64,000 nucleotides of DNA, from IMG/VR virus record IMGVR_UViG_3300033553_000052, positions 1 to 64,000 of that record; one strand, given 5' to 3'. This stretch comes from a virus. The notes below the pieces were generated by a model. It did no database searches and had not been told where the DNA came from. It saw only the letters and a list, made by a program, of their open reading frames with translations. The position numbers were made by a program, and so were the translations under genes. Numbering within the stretch: position 1 is the stretch's first letter; every line of letters begins with the position of its first letter. Shown one piece after another: positions 47,777 to 57,154 of the stretch.

Positions 47777-50700
47777 TATCGGCTACCTCCGCTTCCTGCT
47801 AGGTCGCCAAGATTCTCAAGGAACTTCTTCGCGTCGTTCGGGTCTGTAATGTTCGGGAAGGACATGTCACCATAGAAGTTGTTGTTCTGTGTCGAGGCTG
47901 AACCAGACGCCCCGCCGTTGAGTGTGGCATTCGATCCGGTTCCGGCAACTACCGACCTGGCCGCGAGGGCTGCGTCGGTTGACATGCTAGCAATGGCGAA
48001 CCTGTTGGCATCACCAGCAGTCCTCAAGATGCTTTCCGAAATGCCCGTTACCGTCTTGAGGATTCCAGGCAGTCCCGAGCTAAGCCCCTTCTCGAGGCCG
48101 TCCATTATCCATCCACCGGCGGGTACAAGAAGCTTCAGATCGTATTGCTTTGGCCCCTTGTGGTCGGAGATCCATGTGCCAATACCGCTAACAAACTTCT
48201 TGGTATTCTCCCAGACCTCCTTCATTCCGTCCCAGAATCCCTGGATGATATTCTTTCCAGCATTCTTTAGGATTGTGTTCAGGTTTCCGAGTGCCGTTAG
48301 AATGTTCCCAGGAAGATTAGTGAACCAGGTCTTAGTGCTTTCCCAGATGTTCTTGATGCCGTCCCATAGGCCGGTAATCAAGTCGCCACCCTTGGTCACA
48401 AGGAATGTTACGGTGTTACCAAGGGCGGAGGCTGCCTTGCCGGGAAGTCCAGTGAACCAGGACACAACGCTACTTACCAGTGCACTGATCTTCTCGATCG
48501 CTTGATCCTTGAGGTTAATGAACCAGGCGATGACCGACCCGACAAGTTCGACAACCTTCTCTATCGCCTTATTCTTGAGGTCAACGAACCAAGATATTGC
48601 CGCTGTCACAAGGTTAGTAATAAACTCAAGTACCTTGCCTGGGAGGCTCTTGAACCACTCGATGATGGCCGTAATCATATCGGGGATAATCGAGTGCCCA
48701 ACGAGTACGTCAGACAGCCACTGGAACGCTCCCACAACTCCATCCTTGATTCCAACGACGACACCCCAAATGAGATCCCACGCCCCACGGAACACCGCGT
48801 AGATAAGATCCCATGCGCCCATGAAGATGTCAACGATGCCCGCCCAGGCCATAGCCAAGTCACCCGAGAAGATTCCCCGGAAGAACTCAACTAAACCAGC
48901 GAAGACTCGTATGATGGCGGTGACGATACTGACAACAGTGTTAATGAGCGGCACGATAACATTCGCAACAATGTTAGAAATGATGATTGCGAGTACGCCG
49001 ACAAACCCAACGATGGAGGCGACAACAGCACCAATGACTTGCATTATCACCGGGAACGCAGGCTGAATCTTTGCCCAAGCATCTCGGAAACCCTGGAACA
49101 CGCCGCCGAATGCATCTCCGAACTTTGCGAACTCGGGCTCAAGATTGGCCCACGCCTTACTGAAGGACGCCTTGATCTCGTCCCACAGGCCGGAGAACGG
49201 CTCGGTAATCTGTGCCCACCAACCGCTCGCCGCCGACCCGATAGTCGTGTCCGAGCCAAACAGATCTCCGATACTCCTGAATGGTGCCCACCAGTCCACT
49301 GCACCTGCGGCATCAACAATACCCTGCCAAAGGTTGCCGAAGATTGGCGATACGTTAGTTGCCCACCACTGCTGGAACTGTCCCCACCTTGCCTTGATGG
49401 GGCCAAAGATGTCCATGTCATTAAACATCGTGGAGGTCGTGTCCATGAACTCGTCAAGCCAGGTCTGAATATCCCCCTGGTCGTCGCTGATTGTAAAGGC
49501 GTCGCCAACGTCGGGGAACGCCCCGCCTGCGGCACCGTAGAAGTTATCGAGTGCCGGAGACTGGGAACCGGCTCCGCCCCTGGCAGATGCTAGCGAAGCC
49601 TCCATGTCCTTGGCGGCACTGATGACTTCCTCGATGGCATCGCGGATACCCGTGATCTCGTCGTTCAGTCCCGAGTAGACTTGCTTCAATGCGTCGAGCG
49701 TCTTGGACTGGGTATCGTAAGCAAGTTGCGCCGCGTTTACGCTAGCGTTGGCCGCGTCGAGCAGTACCTGCTGGTCGCCCAGCGCCGCGTTAGAAAGATC
49801 GTACGCAGCTTGAAGCTGGTCAACTGCAACCCTCTGTGTCTGCAGGCCGGTGATGATATCACCGAACGGAAGCTCGCTGTATGAATTAGCGAGCTGGTCA
49901 ATCTGCCTCGTCAGTGGATCGAACGCAAGCGACTGCTCTAGATCGAGTATTTCGCCGGTGCGCTGCAGTGCATCTAGTTGCGTCTGCAGATCATTGAGTG
50001 GAGCAACCTGTCCCTTGATGACATCGCCCTGGCCCTGGAGTACATCAATCTGATCCTGGTAGGTCTGCAGGATATCTCCGCTTGCGCCACCGGCCCGAAG
50101 GTCGGCCTGCGTACCACGTAGGGCTTCGATCTCTCCGTTGAGCGATGCGAGCTGGCCCTGGAGGTCAGACAGGCTAACGTTGTTCAGTTGCAGCATCTGG
50201 AGCTGCAGCGCCTTCTCCGCCATCTGGTTATCGAAGATTGCATCGGACATTGCGCGCATGCCTTCGATGGGCGTGCTCGCAAAGTCACTGAGTACCTGCT
50301 CTGCTTCGCTAAGGCTGTTGCTCAATACGTTCGTGCTATCGGACAGTAAGTTAAACTGGTCCTGAACAATCTTCGCACTGTTCTTGGCGTTCTCAAGCGA
50401 ATTGGACAGTCCGTCAACGATAGCCTGCTGTGCATCCACAGCCGCAGACACTTGGTCAAGGTCGGCCTGTAGTGGTCCGAGCTGGGCGATGAGTGCATCG
50501 TATGCGCTAGCCGCACCAGGCCCAGCACTTCCGCCAATGGTTGACCGCTCTTGTGACTGAGTGAACGCCTTGTACTCGGCGAGGAATCCGGCAACAGCGC
50601 CACCGAAACTACTGAGGGAGTTGTAGGCACTTCGCATGTGCCCCTCGATGACGGTTGCTACAAGTCCAAACTGCTGACCAACGATTGCGAGTCCGTTTGT

Positions 50701-52911
50701 AACGTTCTCAACGAGCGACGGGGAGTGGCGTGCGAACGGGTTGATGTAGGAGAAGAACTCGTAGATCTTCAGGGCAACTACCTTGACCATGTGAAGTACC
50801 GCCATTAGCGGCGCACGCACACCCTCGGGTAGCCTCTGCATGCCATTACGAATTGCCACAAGCGCACGGTTCCAGAGGTCAGTGATTCCCTGCCACGCCT
50901 TGCCGATTGGGGTAGTTGCATCGCCAACCTGCCTTGCGATGTTGCTAAAGAACTCCCCTATTTGCTTCCTAAAGATTACAAGTATCGCAACGACTGCAAT
51001 AATCGCAATGCCCCACGGGCCGGTAAGGAACCCAATAATGGCAGTGCCCCACGCAGAGAGCATTGGGATGATAACGGCAAGTCCACGCATGATAGCCGGG
51101 CCGATACCAGCAAGGCCCTTCATAATTGCAGGGCCGATACCCTTTATTACTCCAATAAGCTTTGGGCCTAGACCCTTGAAGCCTGCAACAAACCTTGCAA
51201 TGAATCCACCGCTAGCAGCCGCTCCCGCTCCCGCTGCCCCTGCGCTAAAGGTATTAAACGACATTCTCGTCATTACCGTACGGTTCATGCCTCTAACCAT
51301 TGAGACATTATAGGCTGTCGCCCATGCGTTGCCAGCCACCGCGCCGCCAACTGCGGACTGCTCTGCCATAGTAGCCTGCGCCGTGCCCATGGTGGCGACG
51401 ACCTTTGCAATAGTCTTGCGAACGCGACCTGCCGCACCGCTAACCGAACCTGCAACGGCACTCACGGCACCGCCCACCAAACCAAACACGCCAAAGAACT
51501 TAGTTACCAGTCCACCAATCGACCCCATTAGAAGGCCGATCCTTCCGATGGCAACCGCGAGCGAACCGAGGAGTACAAGTGGCGGGCCTAGCACCGCAAG
51601 GAGCGCGAGGAACCCAATTATAAGCTTCTGTAGACCTGGATCAAGCTGGGAGAACTTCTTTATGAGTGTTGCAAACGATCCAACGATCCAAAGGATCTGA
51701 GGCATCAGCTGGGCGAGCACTTCCATGAGGGAGTTCTGAATCACAATGCCAGCGCGCTTCACGGCATAGGGACTGGAGCTAAGTACGGAATTAAGCTCAT
51801 CGGAGGCCAGTCGAGCGACATCGGCCTTCCTTGCCAAGAGCTCCAACGTCTTCGTGTAGTAACCATTCGTCTCGCTATTGCCATCAACGTGGTAAGCGAG
51901 CTCGCGCATGAGGACGTCGAACTTGTTGATCTGTCTACGTGAGGCAATGGTGGACGACATCACTCCGGCTTGCGCCGAGATCATGTCCTGACTGGCTCCA
52001 TCTAGGTGCATATATGCATCAGCAAGAGTCTCGAGGCGCTCTGCGCCATTAAGGCTCGACCAGGACACTTCGTCGATCTCAATACCAACGGCCTTCATGA
52101 GGTCACGTGCCTCGCCGGTCGGGCCAAGCATACGAGAGAGGATCGTCTTGAGTGACGTTCCTGCCTCGCTTGCGCTACCTGCCGCAGGCGACAATGCCGC
52201 GATCATTGCAGCAAGGTGCTCCACGTCAACACCGGCAGACCGGGCAGCTGATGCGGAACGACTCATACCTTGGACGAGTCCGCCCATCGTTGCGCCGGTC
52301 GTGTTCTCTGTAGCGTTAAGAACCTCGATGATTCCGACAAGGGTCTTCGTATCGGCACCATACTGAGCCTGAATGGCGATGAGTGCCTGCGTGGCTTCTG
52401 CTGCCTCAAGTTCACCGAGGACCATGGTCTTAAGTGTAGTCTCAACCCCGCGCGCTAGTCCGCCGCCCATCGCGCCAGCCGCAGCCCAGTCTGCTGCGAT
52501 GTTAGCGACATCTGCGCGGGAGGTTGCGTACTTCACGGACAGGAGGTCGAACGCCTTGCCGAGGCCGTTAACGTCTTCAGCGAACCGTGCAGGTCCGGTC
52601 GCCGCGTCGCCGTAGACCTTCTGAATACGAACCATTGCGGCTTCGTTATCGAGAACAAGTTTTGTTACCATATAACCTGCGGCGGCTAGCGGTAGCGTGA
52701 AGTTGGCAACGAGCTGACGACCGGCCCACTGCATCTGCGAACCCCACTTGGAGATGTTCGCAAACGCCTGCGAAGTAATCATGCCAGTGCTCGCGACAGC
52801 ACCCATGCCCATCTGTGCTCGGAGCATAGCGACCTCGGCCCTGAGGGCCTCGATCTCCTTGCGCGCGTTCGCCGCCATTACGCGAACGGTAATGTTCATC
52901 ATCGAGTTCAT
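47776..52911 (-). CDS. Tail tape-measure protein
   Basis: 1711 residues. The N-terminal coiled coil (NARKEIEALRAEVAMLRAQ) leads into the TP901-like domain (GMSRSASAARSAGVDVEHLA). Hydrophobic segments occur near 400-460 and 620-690. A long heptad region lies at 840-1130, and repeated 'W-x-x-L-x-x-K' segments near 1400-1560. At about 1.5 angstrom per residue it predicts a tail near 250 nm. It sets tail length and enters the host membrane during DNA injection. Longest gene in the window. Confidence 0.9.
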   Translation of the reverse strand: MNSMMNITVRVMAANARKEIEALRAEVAMLRAQMGMGAVASTGMITSQAFANISKWGSQMQWAGRQLVANFTLPLAAAGYMVTKLVLDNEAAMVRIQKVYGDAATGPARFAEDVNGLGKAFDLLSVKYATSRADVANIAADWAAAGAMGGGLARGVETTLKTMVLGELEAAEATQALIAIQAQYGADTKTLVGIIEVLNATENTTGATMGGLVQGMSRSASAARSAGVDVEHLAAMIAALSPAAGSASEAGTSLKTILSRMLGPTGEARDLMKAVGIEIDEVSWSSLNGAERLETLADAYMHLDGASQDMISAQAGVMSSTIASRRQINKFDVLMRELAYHVDGNSETNGYYTKTLELLARKADVARLASDELNSVLSSSPYAVKRAGIVIQNSLMEVLAQLMPQILWIVGSFATLIKKFSQLDPGLQKLIIGFLALLAVLGPPLVLLGSLAVAIGRIGLLMGSIGGLVTKFFGVFGLVGGAVSAVAGSVSGAAGRVRKTIAKVVATMGTAQATMAEQSAVGGAVAGNAWATAYNVSMVRGMNRTVMTRMSFNTFSAGAAGAGAAASGGFIARFVAGFKGLGPKLIGVIKGIGPAIMKGLAGIGPAIMRGLAVIIPMLSAWGTAIIGFLTGPWGIAIIAVVAILVIFRKQIGEFFSNIARQVGDATTPIGKAWQGITDLWNRALVAIRNGMQRLPEGVRAPLMAVLHMVKVVALKIYEFFSYINPFARHSPSLVENVTNGLAIVGQQFGLVATVIEGHMRSAYNSLSSFGGAVAGFLAEYKAFTQSQERSTIGGSAGPGAASAYDALIAQLGPLQADLDQVSAAVDAQQAIVDGLSNSLENAKNSAKIVQDQFNLLSDSTNVLSNSLSEAEQVLSDFASTPIEGMRAMSDAIFDNQMAEKALQLQMLQLNNVSLSDLQGQLASLNGEIEALRGTQADLRAGGASGDILQTYQDQIDVLQGQGDVIKGQVAPLNDLQTQLDALQRTGEILDLEQSLAFDPLTRQIDQLANSYSELPFGDIITGLQTQRVAVDQLQAAYDLSNAALGDQQVLLDAANASVNAAQLAYDTQSKTLDALKQVYSGLNDEITGIRDAIEEVISAAKDMEASLASARGGAGSQSPALDNFYGAAGGAFPDVGDAFTISDDQGDIQTWLDEFMDTTSTMFNDMDIFGPIKARWGQFQQWWATNVSPIFGNLWQGIVDAAGAVDWWAPFRSIGDLFGSDTTIGSAASGWWAQITEPFSGLWDEIKASFSKAWANLEPEFAKFGDAFGGVFQGFRDAWAKIQPAFPVIMQVIGAVVASIVGFVGVLAIIISNIVANVIVPLINTVVSIVTAIIRVFAGLVEFFRGIFSGDLAMAWAGIVDIFMGAWDLIYAVFRGAWDLIWGVVVGIKDGVVGAFQWLSDVLVGHSIIPDMITAIIEWFKSLPGKVLEFITNLVTAAISWFVDLKNKAIEKVVELVGSVIAWFINLKDQAIEKISALVSSVVSWFTGLPGKAASALGNTVTFLVTKGGDLITGLWDGIKNIWESTKTWFTNLPGNILTALGNLNTILKNAGKNIIQGFWDGMKEVWENTKKFVSGIGTWISDHKGPKQYDLKLLVPAGGWIMDGLEKGLSSGLPGILKTVTGISESILRTAGDANRFAIASMSTDAALAARSVVAGTGSNATLNGGASGSASTQNNNFYGDMSFPNITDPNDAKKFLENLGDLAGSGGSR

Positions 52912-53018
52912 TAGATAACCTCGATGGTATTAACAGAGTTCTGGCGAGCTTTGTGCTTGATGTTTTTGCCAGCCGGGAGTAGACTCTCAACCTTGCTGGC
53001 CACAGCAGTATTGCTCAC
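52911..53018 (-). CDS. Tiny protein upstream of the tape measure
   Basis: 35 residues. GTG at 53018 behind AAAGGGGTCAAA, an excellent RBS; the stop overlaps the tape-measure ATG (TAATG). Basic, Ser/Asn-rich (AVASKVESLLPAGKNIKHKA). It could be a real tail accessory or a leader peptide that couples translation into the tape-measure gene. Confidence 0.5.
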   Translation of the reverse strand: MSNTAVASKVESLLPAGKNIKHKARQNSVNTIEVI

Positions 53019-53080
53019 TTTGACCCCTTTGGACTTTGCGTGGACTGTCCGTTAAGGGCCTCGTTGTGCCCGACAAGAAA

Positions 53081-53109
53081 AGAATAGACCGGACGCTGGC
53101 GATTGTCAA
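53081..53109 (-). promoter_or_regulatory. Promoter upstream of the tape-measure gene
   Basis: Minus strand: TTGACA (53109-53104), spacer 17, TATTCT (53086-53081). It can drive the tail and lysis genes separately from the head genes. Confidence 0.75.
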
Positions 53110-53145
53110 CCTGCGCCCGGCCTAAACGTACACATAGCCGAATAA

Positions 53146-53406
53146 CTACCTTGACCTACTTCTAGGCTTGTTGCTCTCGGCCTTTCGCTTTCTTTCGTCC
53201 TCCGCGTCCTTCTTTCCCTGGAGATCCCAAATAATCTCCCAGTACCGAAGGAGCTCTGGGTCCTGTGCGTAGACCCCGCCTTCCAATGGAAGGTGAGCCC
53301 ATTTCATTTTCGAGCATGTTGCAAACATTCTTATTGCACTATGCGGATTAGTTATGGGCTCACCATTCACAAAGTCTCTGGCCTGGCGAAGGAAGACTAT
53401 TCCCCC
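53146..53406 (-). CDS. Tail assembly chaperone, frameshift extension (gpT-like)
   Basis: In the -1 frame, 85 residues continue from the end of the 53397 gene (starting GIVFLRQARDFVNG) and end in a basic KPRSRSR tail. There is no start codon with RBS at its beginning. Slippage at GGGGGAA just before the TAG (53399-53397) would fuse it to the upstream protein, as in the lambda G/GT system. It is needed for loading the tape-measure protein. Confidence 0.7.
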   Translation of the reverse strand, partial: GGIVFLRQARDFVNGEPITNPHSAIRMFATCSKMKWAHLPLEGGVYAQDPELLRYWEIIWDLQGKKDAEDERKRKAESNKPRSRSR

Positions 53407-53924
53407 GCTTCCCTCTTGACTGCGGCCTCGCGAAGCTCGTTGAGGTTCTCGATCTCGCGATCAATGTCCTCGACCGTCATGTCAGTAAGGAGCCACGGGT
53501 TGTACTTGCGGCAGGCCTTCTCGATGCCCTCGACAATCACCGGGTCCGCCATGGCGAGCCACTTCTCGAAGCTGTTTGGACCCGCCTTCTGGTGGAAGTC
53601 CACAAGCTCCGGCTTGCCGTCGGAACCCTTCTTGAACATGTGCCAGCCGACGACACACGTCATAAGAAGCGCCTTGCGCTCTGCTGCCGGGTCAGCCTTA
53701 AGGCGAGCGTCACCAGTGTTCCTTGCGACAGTGATATCGCTTCGAGTGTCGTTCTGGTACTTGGACTTCTCTCCCTCGTTCATCTTCTTGATCTCGACGT
53801 ACTGCTCGCCGTCAGGAAGGAGGTGCTTCGTGGTATCCGAGAAGCCCCAGTAGTCAACGAACACCTGCTCTTCGGTTGCTACTCCGGCAGCTGCGGCTGC
53901 TTCTACGTCCATGTTGCTTTCCAT
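53397..53924 (-). CDS. Tail assembly chaperone (gpG-like)
   Basis: 175 residues behind AAGGAGGGCCAATA. Acidic N-terminus, then a helical domain (KKMNEGEKSKYQNDTRSDI) as in actinophage tail chaperones. It lies between the major tail protein and the tape measure, the standard place, and has a frameshift site at its end. Its role is to coat the tape measure and drive tail-tube assembly. Confidence 0.8.
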   Translation of the reverse strand: MESNMDVEAAAAAGVATEEQVFVDYWGFSDTTKHLLPDGEQYVEIKKMNEGEKSKYQNDTRSDITVARNTGDARLKADPAAERKALLMTCVVGWHMFKKGSDGKPELVDFHQKAGPNSFEKWLAMADPVIVEGIEKACRKYNPWLLTDMTVEDIDREIENLNELREAAVKREAGE

Positions 53925-53966
53925 TATTGGCCCTCCTTGAGCCTAGTGTGCTTTAGTAAAGAGGAA

Positions 53967-54012
53967 CAACCCGGACCCTACGCACGTTGATAACGGCATA
54001 GAGTCCGGGTTG
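53967..54012 (-). terminator. Terminator after the major tail protein gene
   Basis: CAACCCGGAC (53967-53976) and GTCCGGGTTG (54003-54012), a 10-pair stem. It probably lowers expression of the downstream tail genes relative to the abundant tube protein. Confidence 0.75.
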
Positions 54013-54031
54013 TGAGTAACCTCTCGATGCG

Positions 54032-55045
54032 CTACGCGATGGCGGCAGCACCATTCTGCACCACAACGGTCATAATGTCAACACCGGGGGTGGGGCGTAC
54101 GGCCTGCATCTCGACATCGTTCTCAAGGATGTCGTCGCCGGACGGTGAGAATGCGAACGGCTTGAGGATCACCTTCGGGAAGGTAAGCACGATGCTCGAC
54201 TTGACTGCCGTGGCACCGACGTTCTCGTAGGTCTCGCAGGTGATAACAAGCGGGCTCTTGGTGGTGATACCACCGGGAGCCGTAGCCGCCGCAGTTCCGT
54301 AAGTTGCCTGACGGAACGTCGTCTCATCCTGGTGACGAAGCTTCACGGACAGCGTGATCTCGCGGCGCTTCGGCGTCAGGTCGTTGATGAAGAACGAACC
54401 AAGGCGGAAGTCGTCATCCTCGAAGTTGTTGCTGATATCAAGGCTGAACGACTTGGCCGGCAACGTAACACCATCGTAAGTCATGTTGATGTTCGTGCCG
54501 ACGATCATAGGCGAGTTGTCCCAGATGGGGGCAACCTCGGGTACGGCGTTCACCGTCTGCAAACGCGCGATGAGTCCACACGTTCCGGTCAGGTAGCCAT
54601 TGGCCTCGGCTTCCAGGTGGAACGTGTTGACCACGACATCGAGATAGTCGTACGCGTCAAGACCAGACCCGATTCGCTCCTGAACAGAAAGGAACGGAAG
54701 TTGTCCGGCATCTGATGGCGTGATGGTGTGCTGCGTTACGCCAACCGCGGGAGTGGCCGCAGTGGTGACTGCGGTTCCAAGTACGGCACGAAGCAGCGTG
54801 GTAATCGCTTCGAGTCGAACGTAGAAATCAAAGTCACCGCTGTAGGACACGGTGCCAAGGTACGCATCAACAACATCTCGGCCTCCGCCGATCTCTGCGT
54901 CTGGCACCATAAGCTCCCTGTTGGGAGCAAGCGAGCCGCTGCGAAGTTTCATCGCAACGCCTGTAGCGTTGTCAAGGGTTGCGGCTACGCCAGCGGCACT
55001 CTGAGTGCCGAGAATGATCTGACCGGCCTGCGAGCTGAATCCCAT
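54032..55045 (-). CDS. Major tail (tube) protein
   Basis: 337 residues, beta-rich throughout with few cysteines, of the size and style of siphovirus tube proteins (GVAMKLRSGSLAPNRELM, YLGTVSYSGDFDFYVRLEAI). It is encoded between the tail terminator and the chaperones and followed by its own terminator, fitting a product needed in hundreds of copies. Confidence 0.8.
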   Translation of the reverse strand: MGFSSQAGQIILGTQSAAGVAATLDNATGVAMKLRSGSLAPNRELMVPDAEIGGGRDVVDAYLGTVSYSGDFDFYVRLEAITTLLRAVLGTAVTTAATPAVGVTQHTITPSDAGQLPFLSVQERIGSGLDAYDYLDVVVNTFHLEAEANGYLTGTCGLIARLQTVNAVPEVAPIWDNSPMIVGTNINMTYDGVTLPAKSFSLDISNNFEDDDFRLGSFFINDLTPKRREITLSVKLRHQDETTFRQATYGTAAATAPGGITTKSPLVITCETYENVGATAVKSSIVLTFPKVILKPFAFSPSGDDILENDVEMQAVRPTPGVDIMTVVVQNGAAAIA

Positions 55046-55048
55046 GGC

Positions 55049-55366
55049 TTACTTATCCTTTCCACTTGCGGGAGCCTTCGCGCCCTTGTTGTCGTCGGGA
55101 GCAGGCGGCTGGACAGCATCCTGCACTACGACCGCTGGTGTTGATGCGCTTGCGCGGCCCGCCCGAAGACGTTGCTGATACTCGAGCTCCGTCTTCAGTT
55201 GAGATTCTTCGGACTTAAGAGACCTGAGCTTTACGGCCTCCGACGCCTTGGCCTCATCGGCCAGGCGTTCATTGAGCAGTTGCTTGGTCTGTGCCCGAAG
55301 ATCGGCGTTGACCTGCTCCTGCTTTTCTACTTCGGTAAGCCCCTTGGGGTTACTCGTCTCAGACAT
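55049..55366 (-). CDS. Coiled-coil protein between tail genes
   Basis: 105 residues from the ATG at 55366. A long charged helix (EVEKQEQVNADLRAQTKQLL) predicted as coiled coil, then a Pro/Ala/Lys-rich disordered end. It overlaps the tail-terminator gene by eight bases. Possibly an assembly helper; no family recognised. Confidence 0.6.
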   Translation of the reverse strand: MSETSNPKGLTEVEKQEQVNADLRAQTKQLLNERLADEAKASEAVKLRSLKSEESQLKTELEYQQRLRAGRASASTPAVVVQDAVQPPAPDDNKGAKAPASGKDK

Positions 55367-55877
55367 TAGTGATCTCCGTCTCCACAACGTACTCTAGGTT
55401 TGACAGGTGGTAAAACGAGCCTTCGATCTCATTACTAAGGAATCGCTGGCCCTGAACGGTTCCCTTCTTAAAGCTTTCCGTGTAGCCAAACTCGGTTGAC
55501 TGCAGTTGGCCCAATGCTACACGAAGCGGTAGGTCCATGGAAAGCTTGGCGCGGACGATACCGGCGAGCGTAGCCGCTAGCTGGAGTCCCTCCTCCTCGT
55601 CCATGTGCTGGATGAACGTCTGAATGCCGATGACATACTGGTTGATCGTTGACCCTGTCCTGGAGTCAATGCCAAGCATCTCGGTGGAACCTTCTTGTGG
55701 ACTCCATAGTGCGGCTGTAATTCCGATAGCCTGGACCGGGTCGCCCTTTCTTATCGGCCTAGTGTAGATCGCTATGCCGTCTGAGTCTCCGATGGCTGGG
55801 TCGATCTTCTTCAGCTCCTGCTTAAGTAGGAGGACAATGTTGTTCGGGAAGCTCGTGTTATTGGGAGTTACTGCCAT
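55359..55877 (-). CDS. Tail terminator-like protein
   Basis: 172 residues. PNNIVLLLKQELKKIDP and GIAIYTRPIRKGDPVQAIGI resemble the N-terminal helix and strands of siphovirus tail terminators (lambda gpU-type). Position after the gp10-like gene and before the tube gene agrees. It caps the tail tube and joins it to the head. Confidence 0.7.
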   Translation of the reverse strand: MAVTPNNTSFPNNIVLLLKQELKKIDPAIGDSDGIAIYTRPIRKGDPVQAIGITAALWSPQEGSTEMLGIDSRTGSTINQYVIGIQTFIQHMDEEEGLQLAATLAGIVRAKLSMDLPLRVALGQLQSTEFGYTESFKKGTVQGQRFLSNEIEGSFYHLSNLEYVVETEITNV

Positions 55878-56400
55878 TGCCGTATCCTTGGATGAAGTAT
55901 GCGAGGTAACTCATGATTGCGAACATGTCAGTAGCGTTGACAGCGAGTACCGGCCTCGGCACAGTATTTCCTCCGCCAACCTGAGCACGGCGAACCTTGG
56001 TCTTGAGTGCTCCTGGAGGAGACTTGTGCGGGTAATGGAGCGAGGTGTTTCCAGTTCCCTCGTGGGTGATGTCCCCAGTCCCCTGCGTTATATACTGCTC
56101 CATATCGTGTGTTCTCACGTTGATAGGATGACTCCCGGAAATACCGAAGAAGTCTCCACTGACAACACCCGCTTCTCTTATCTTTACCGTGGTCGGCTTC
56201 AATGGTGCCCACTTGCCCGAAGCGTCGTCACCCTCGGCGCTGAACCGCGCATGCGCCCGCTTCTGCAGGTAGGGGGTAACGCTTGCCTCTAGGAATGATT
56301 GCATACCCACAGGAGAGAAGACTGCGTCAAGATGATTGAGCATGAGTGTTACGCCAGCACCGTCGCCCAGCATAACAACGTCCATCGTCACGGTAGTCAT
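55858..56400 (-). CDS. Head-tail joining / virion morphogenesis protein
   Basis: 180 residues. KRAHARFSAEGDDASGKWAPL and NTVPRPVLAVN match the Mu gpG / HK97 gp10-type morphogenesis family, in which a 'tR-x-G-K-W' start and a 'P-R-P-x-L' end are typical. It likely completes the neck of the virion. Overlaps its neighbours. Confidence 0.75.
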   Translation of the reverse strand: MTTVTMDVVMLGDGAGVTLMLNHLDAVFSPVGMQSFLEASVTPYLQKRAHARFSAEGDDASGKWAPLKPTTVKIREAGVVSGDFFGISGSHPINVRTHDMEQYITQGTGDITHEGTGNTSLHYPHKSPPGALKTKVRRAQVGGGNTVPRPVLAVNATDMFAIMSYLAYFIQGYGNGSNSQ

Positions 56401-56885
56401 TAGCCACCGCCGTAAGGCATAAGTCCAGTTGGGCTTGTCATGGTATTAAACGCCTCAACAGCAGAGAATGCGTCAACGTTGTAGACTCCACCACGACGCT
56501 TCCCCTCGCTAAATGTATCAAGCTTTGGTGCTCCGTAAAGTTCTGGTGATCCAGTCGCGAGCGCCTTTAGCGCGTCAAGCGAGTTCCTGATCAGCATGAG
56601 GCCGTACGCGTGAACCTCTGTATCTTCGCCACCTGCGGTGAGTGCCGTAAGCAGTCTTCCTGATGCGAGGTGTGCGTTAATGTTCTTGAGTGTAAGAATT
56701 GCGATGCGAGAATTAGATACGAGTTCGTCAGGAATGATCGGCGTGGCATAAACGGAACCGAGCTTAACGTCAATCTCGTCTGCTGCACTGATGATGTATG
56801 TAGCAACATCAACAGTCGAGGGAAGTGGAACGTTTCCAACAACGAGATCCTCGACAGCGCAATAAGCCCCAGTCACCACAGCCAC
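56400..56885 (-). CDS. Head-tail connector
   Basis: 161 residues from the GTG at 56885, eight bases after AGGAG; a GTG at 56894 overlaps the Shine-Dalgarno and is less likely. VATYIISAADEIDVKLGSVY is the first helix pair of gp6-type connectors. Location between the capsid and morphogenesis genes supports the call. Confidence 0.65.
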   Translation of the reverse strand: MAVVTGAYCAVEDLVVGNVPLPSTVDVATYIISAADEIDVKLGSVYATPIIPDELVSNSRIAILTLKNINAHLASGRLLTALTAGGEDTEVHAYGLMLIRNSLDALKALATGSPELYGAPKLDTFSEGKRRGGVYNVDAFSAVEAFNTMTSPTGLMPYGGG

Positions 56886-56903
56886 GTCGATCACTCCTAA
56901 CTT

Positions 56904-57077
56904 TTACTTGGAGGCAGGTGCGGCAGGTGCCGCCGGAGCCTTGTTGTCGTCAGTGGACTCTTCGTCCGTCTTGTCGGGGTTCTCGCGCTTGGGAGGCTCG
57001 GGAACGGCGTAGAGGTTTGTCGCGTACTCGGGGGAGACGCCAACGATTTCGTTGGGGTCCTTCTTCTTTGCAGCCAT
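56904..57077 (-). CDS. Small disordered protein after the capsid gene
   Basis: 57 residues, ATG at 57077 behind GGAGCAGCC. Lys-rich start (AAKKKDPNEIVGVSPEYA), then Pro/Glu-rich and an Ala/Pro tail. Common between capsid and connector genes in actinophages; function not known. Confidence 0.6.
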   Translation of the reverse strand: MAAKKKDPNEIVGVSPEYATNLYAVPEPPKRENPDKTDEESTDDNKAPAAPAAPASK

Positions 57078-57084
57078 GGCTGCT

Positions 57085-57136
57085 CCTTAATCTATTAAGG
57101 CCGTATGCCGGAGGCGGGAGATGACCCACCTCCGGC
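57085..57136 (-). terminator. Terminator after the major capsid gene
   Basis: GCCGGAGG (57107) and CCTCCGGC (to 57136) with GGG/CCC inside form a strong stem. Just beside it is the perfect short palindrome CCTTAA-TCTA-TTAAGG (57085-57100). Confidence 0.75.
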
Positions 57137-57154
57137 AACGGATGGTTAACGTCA

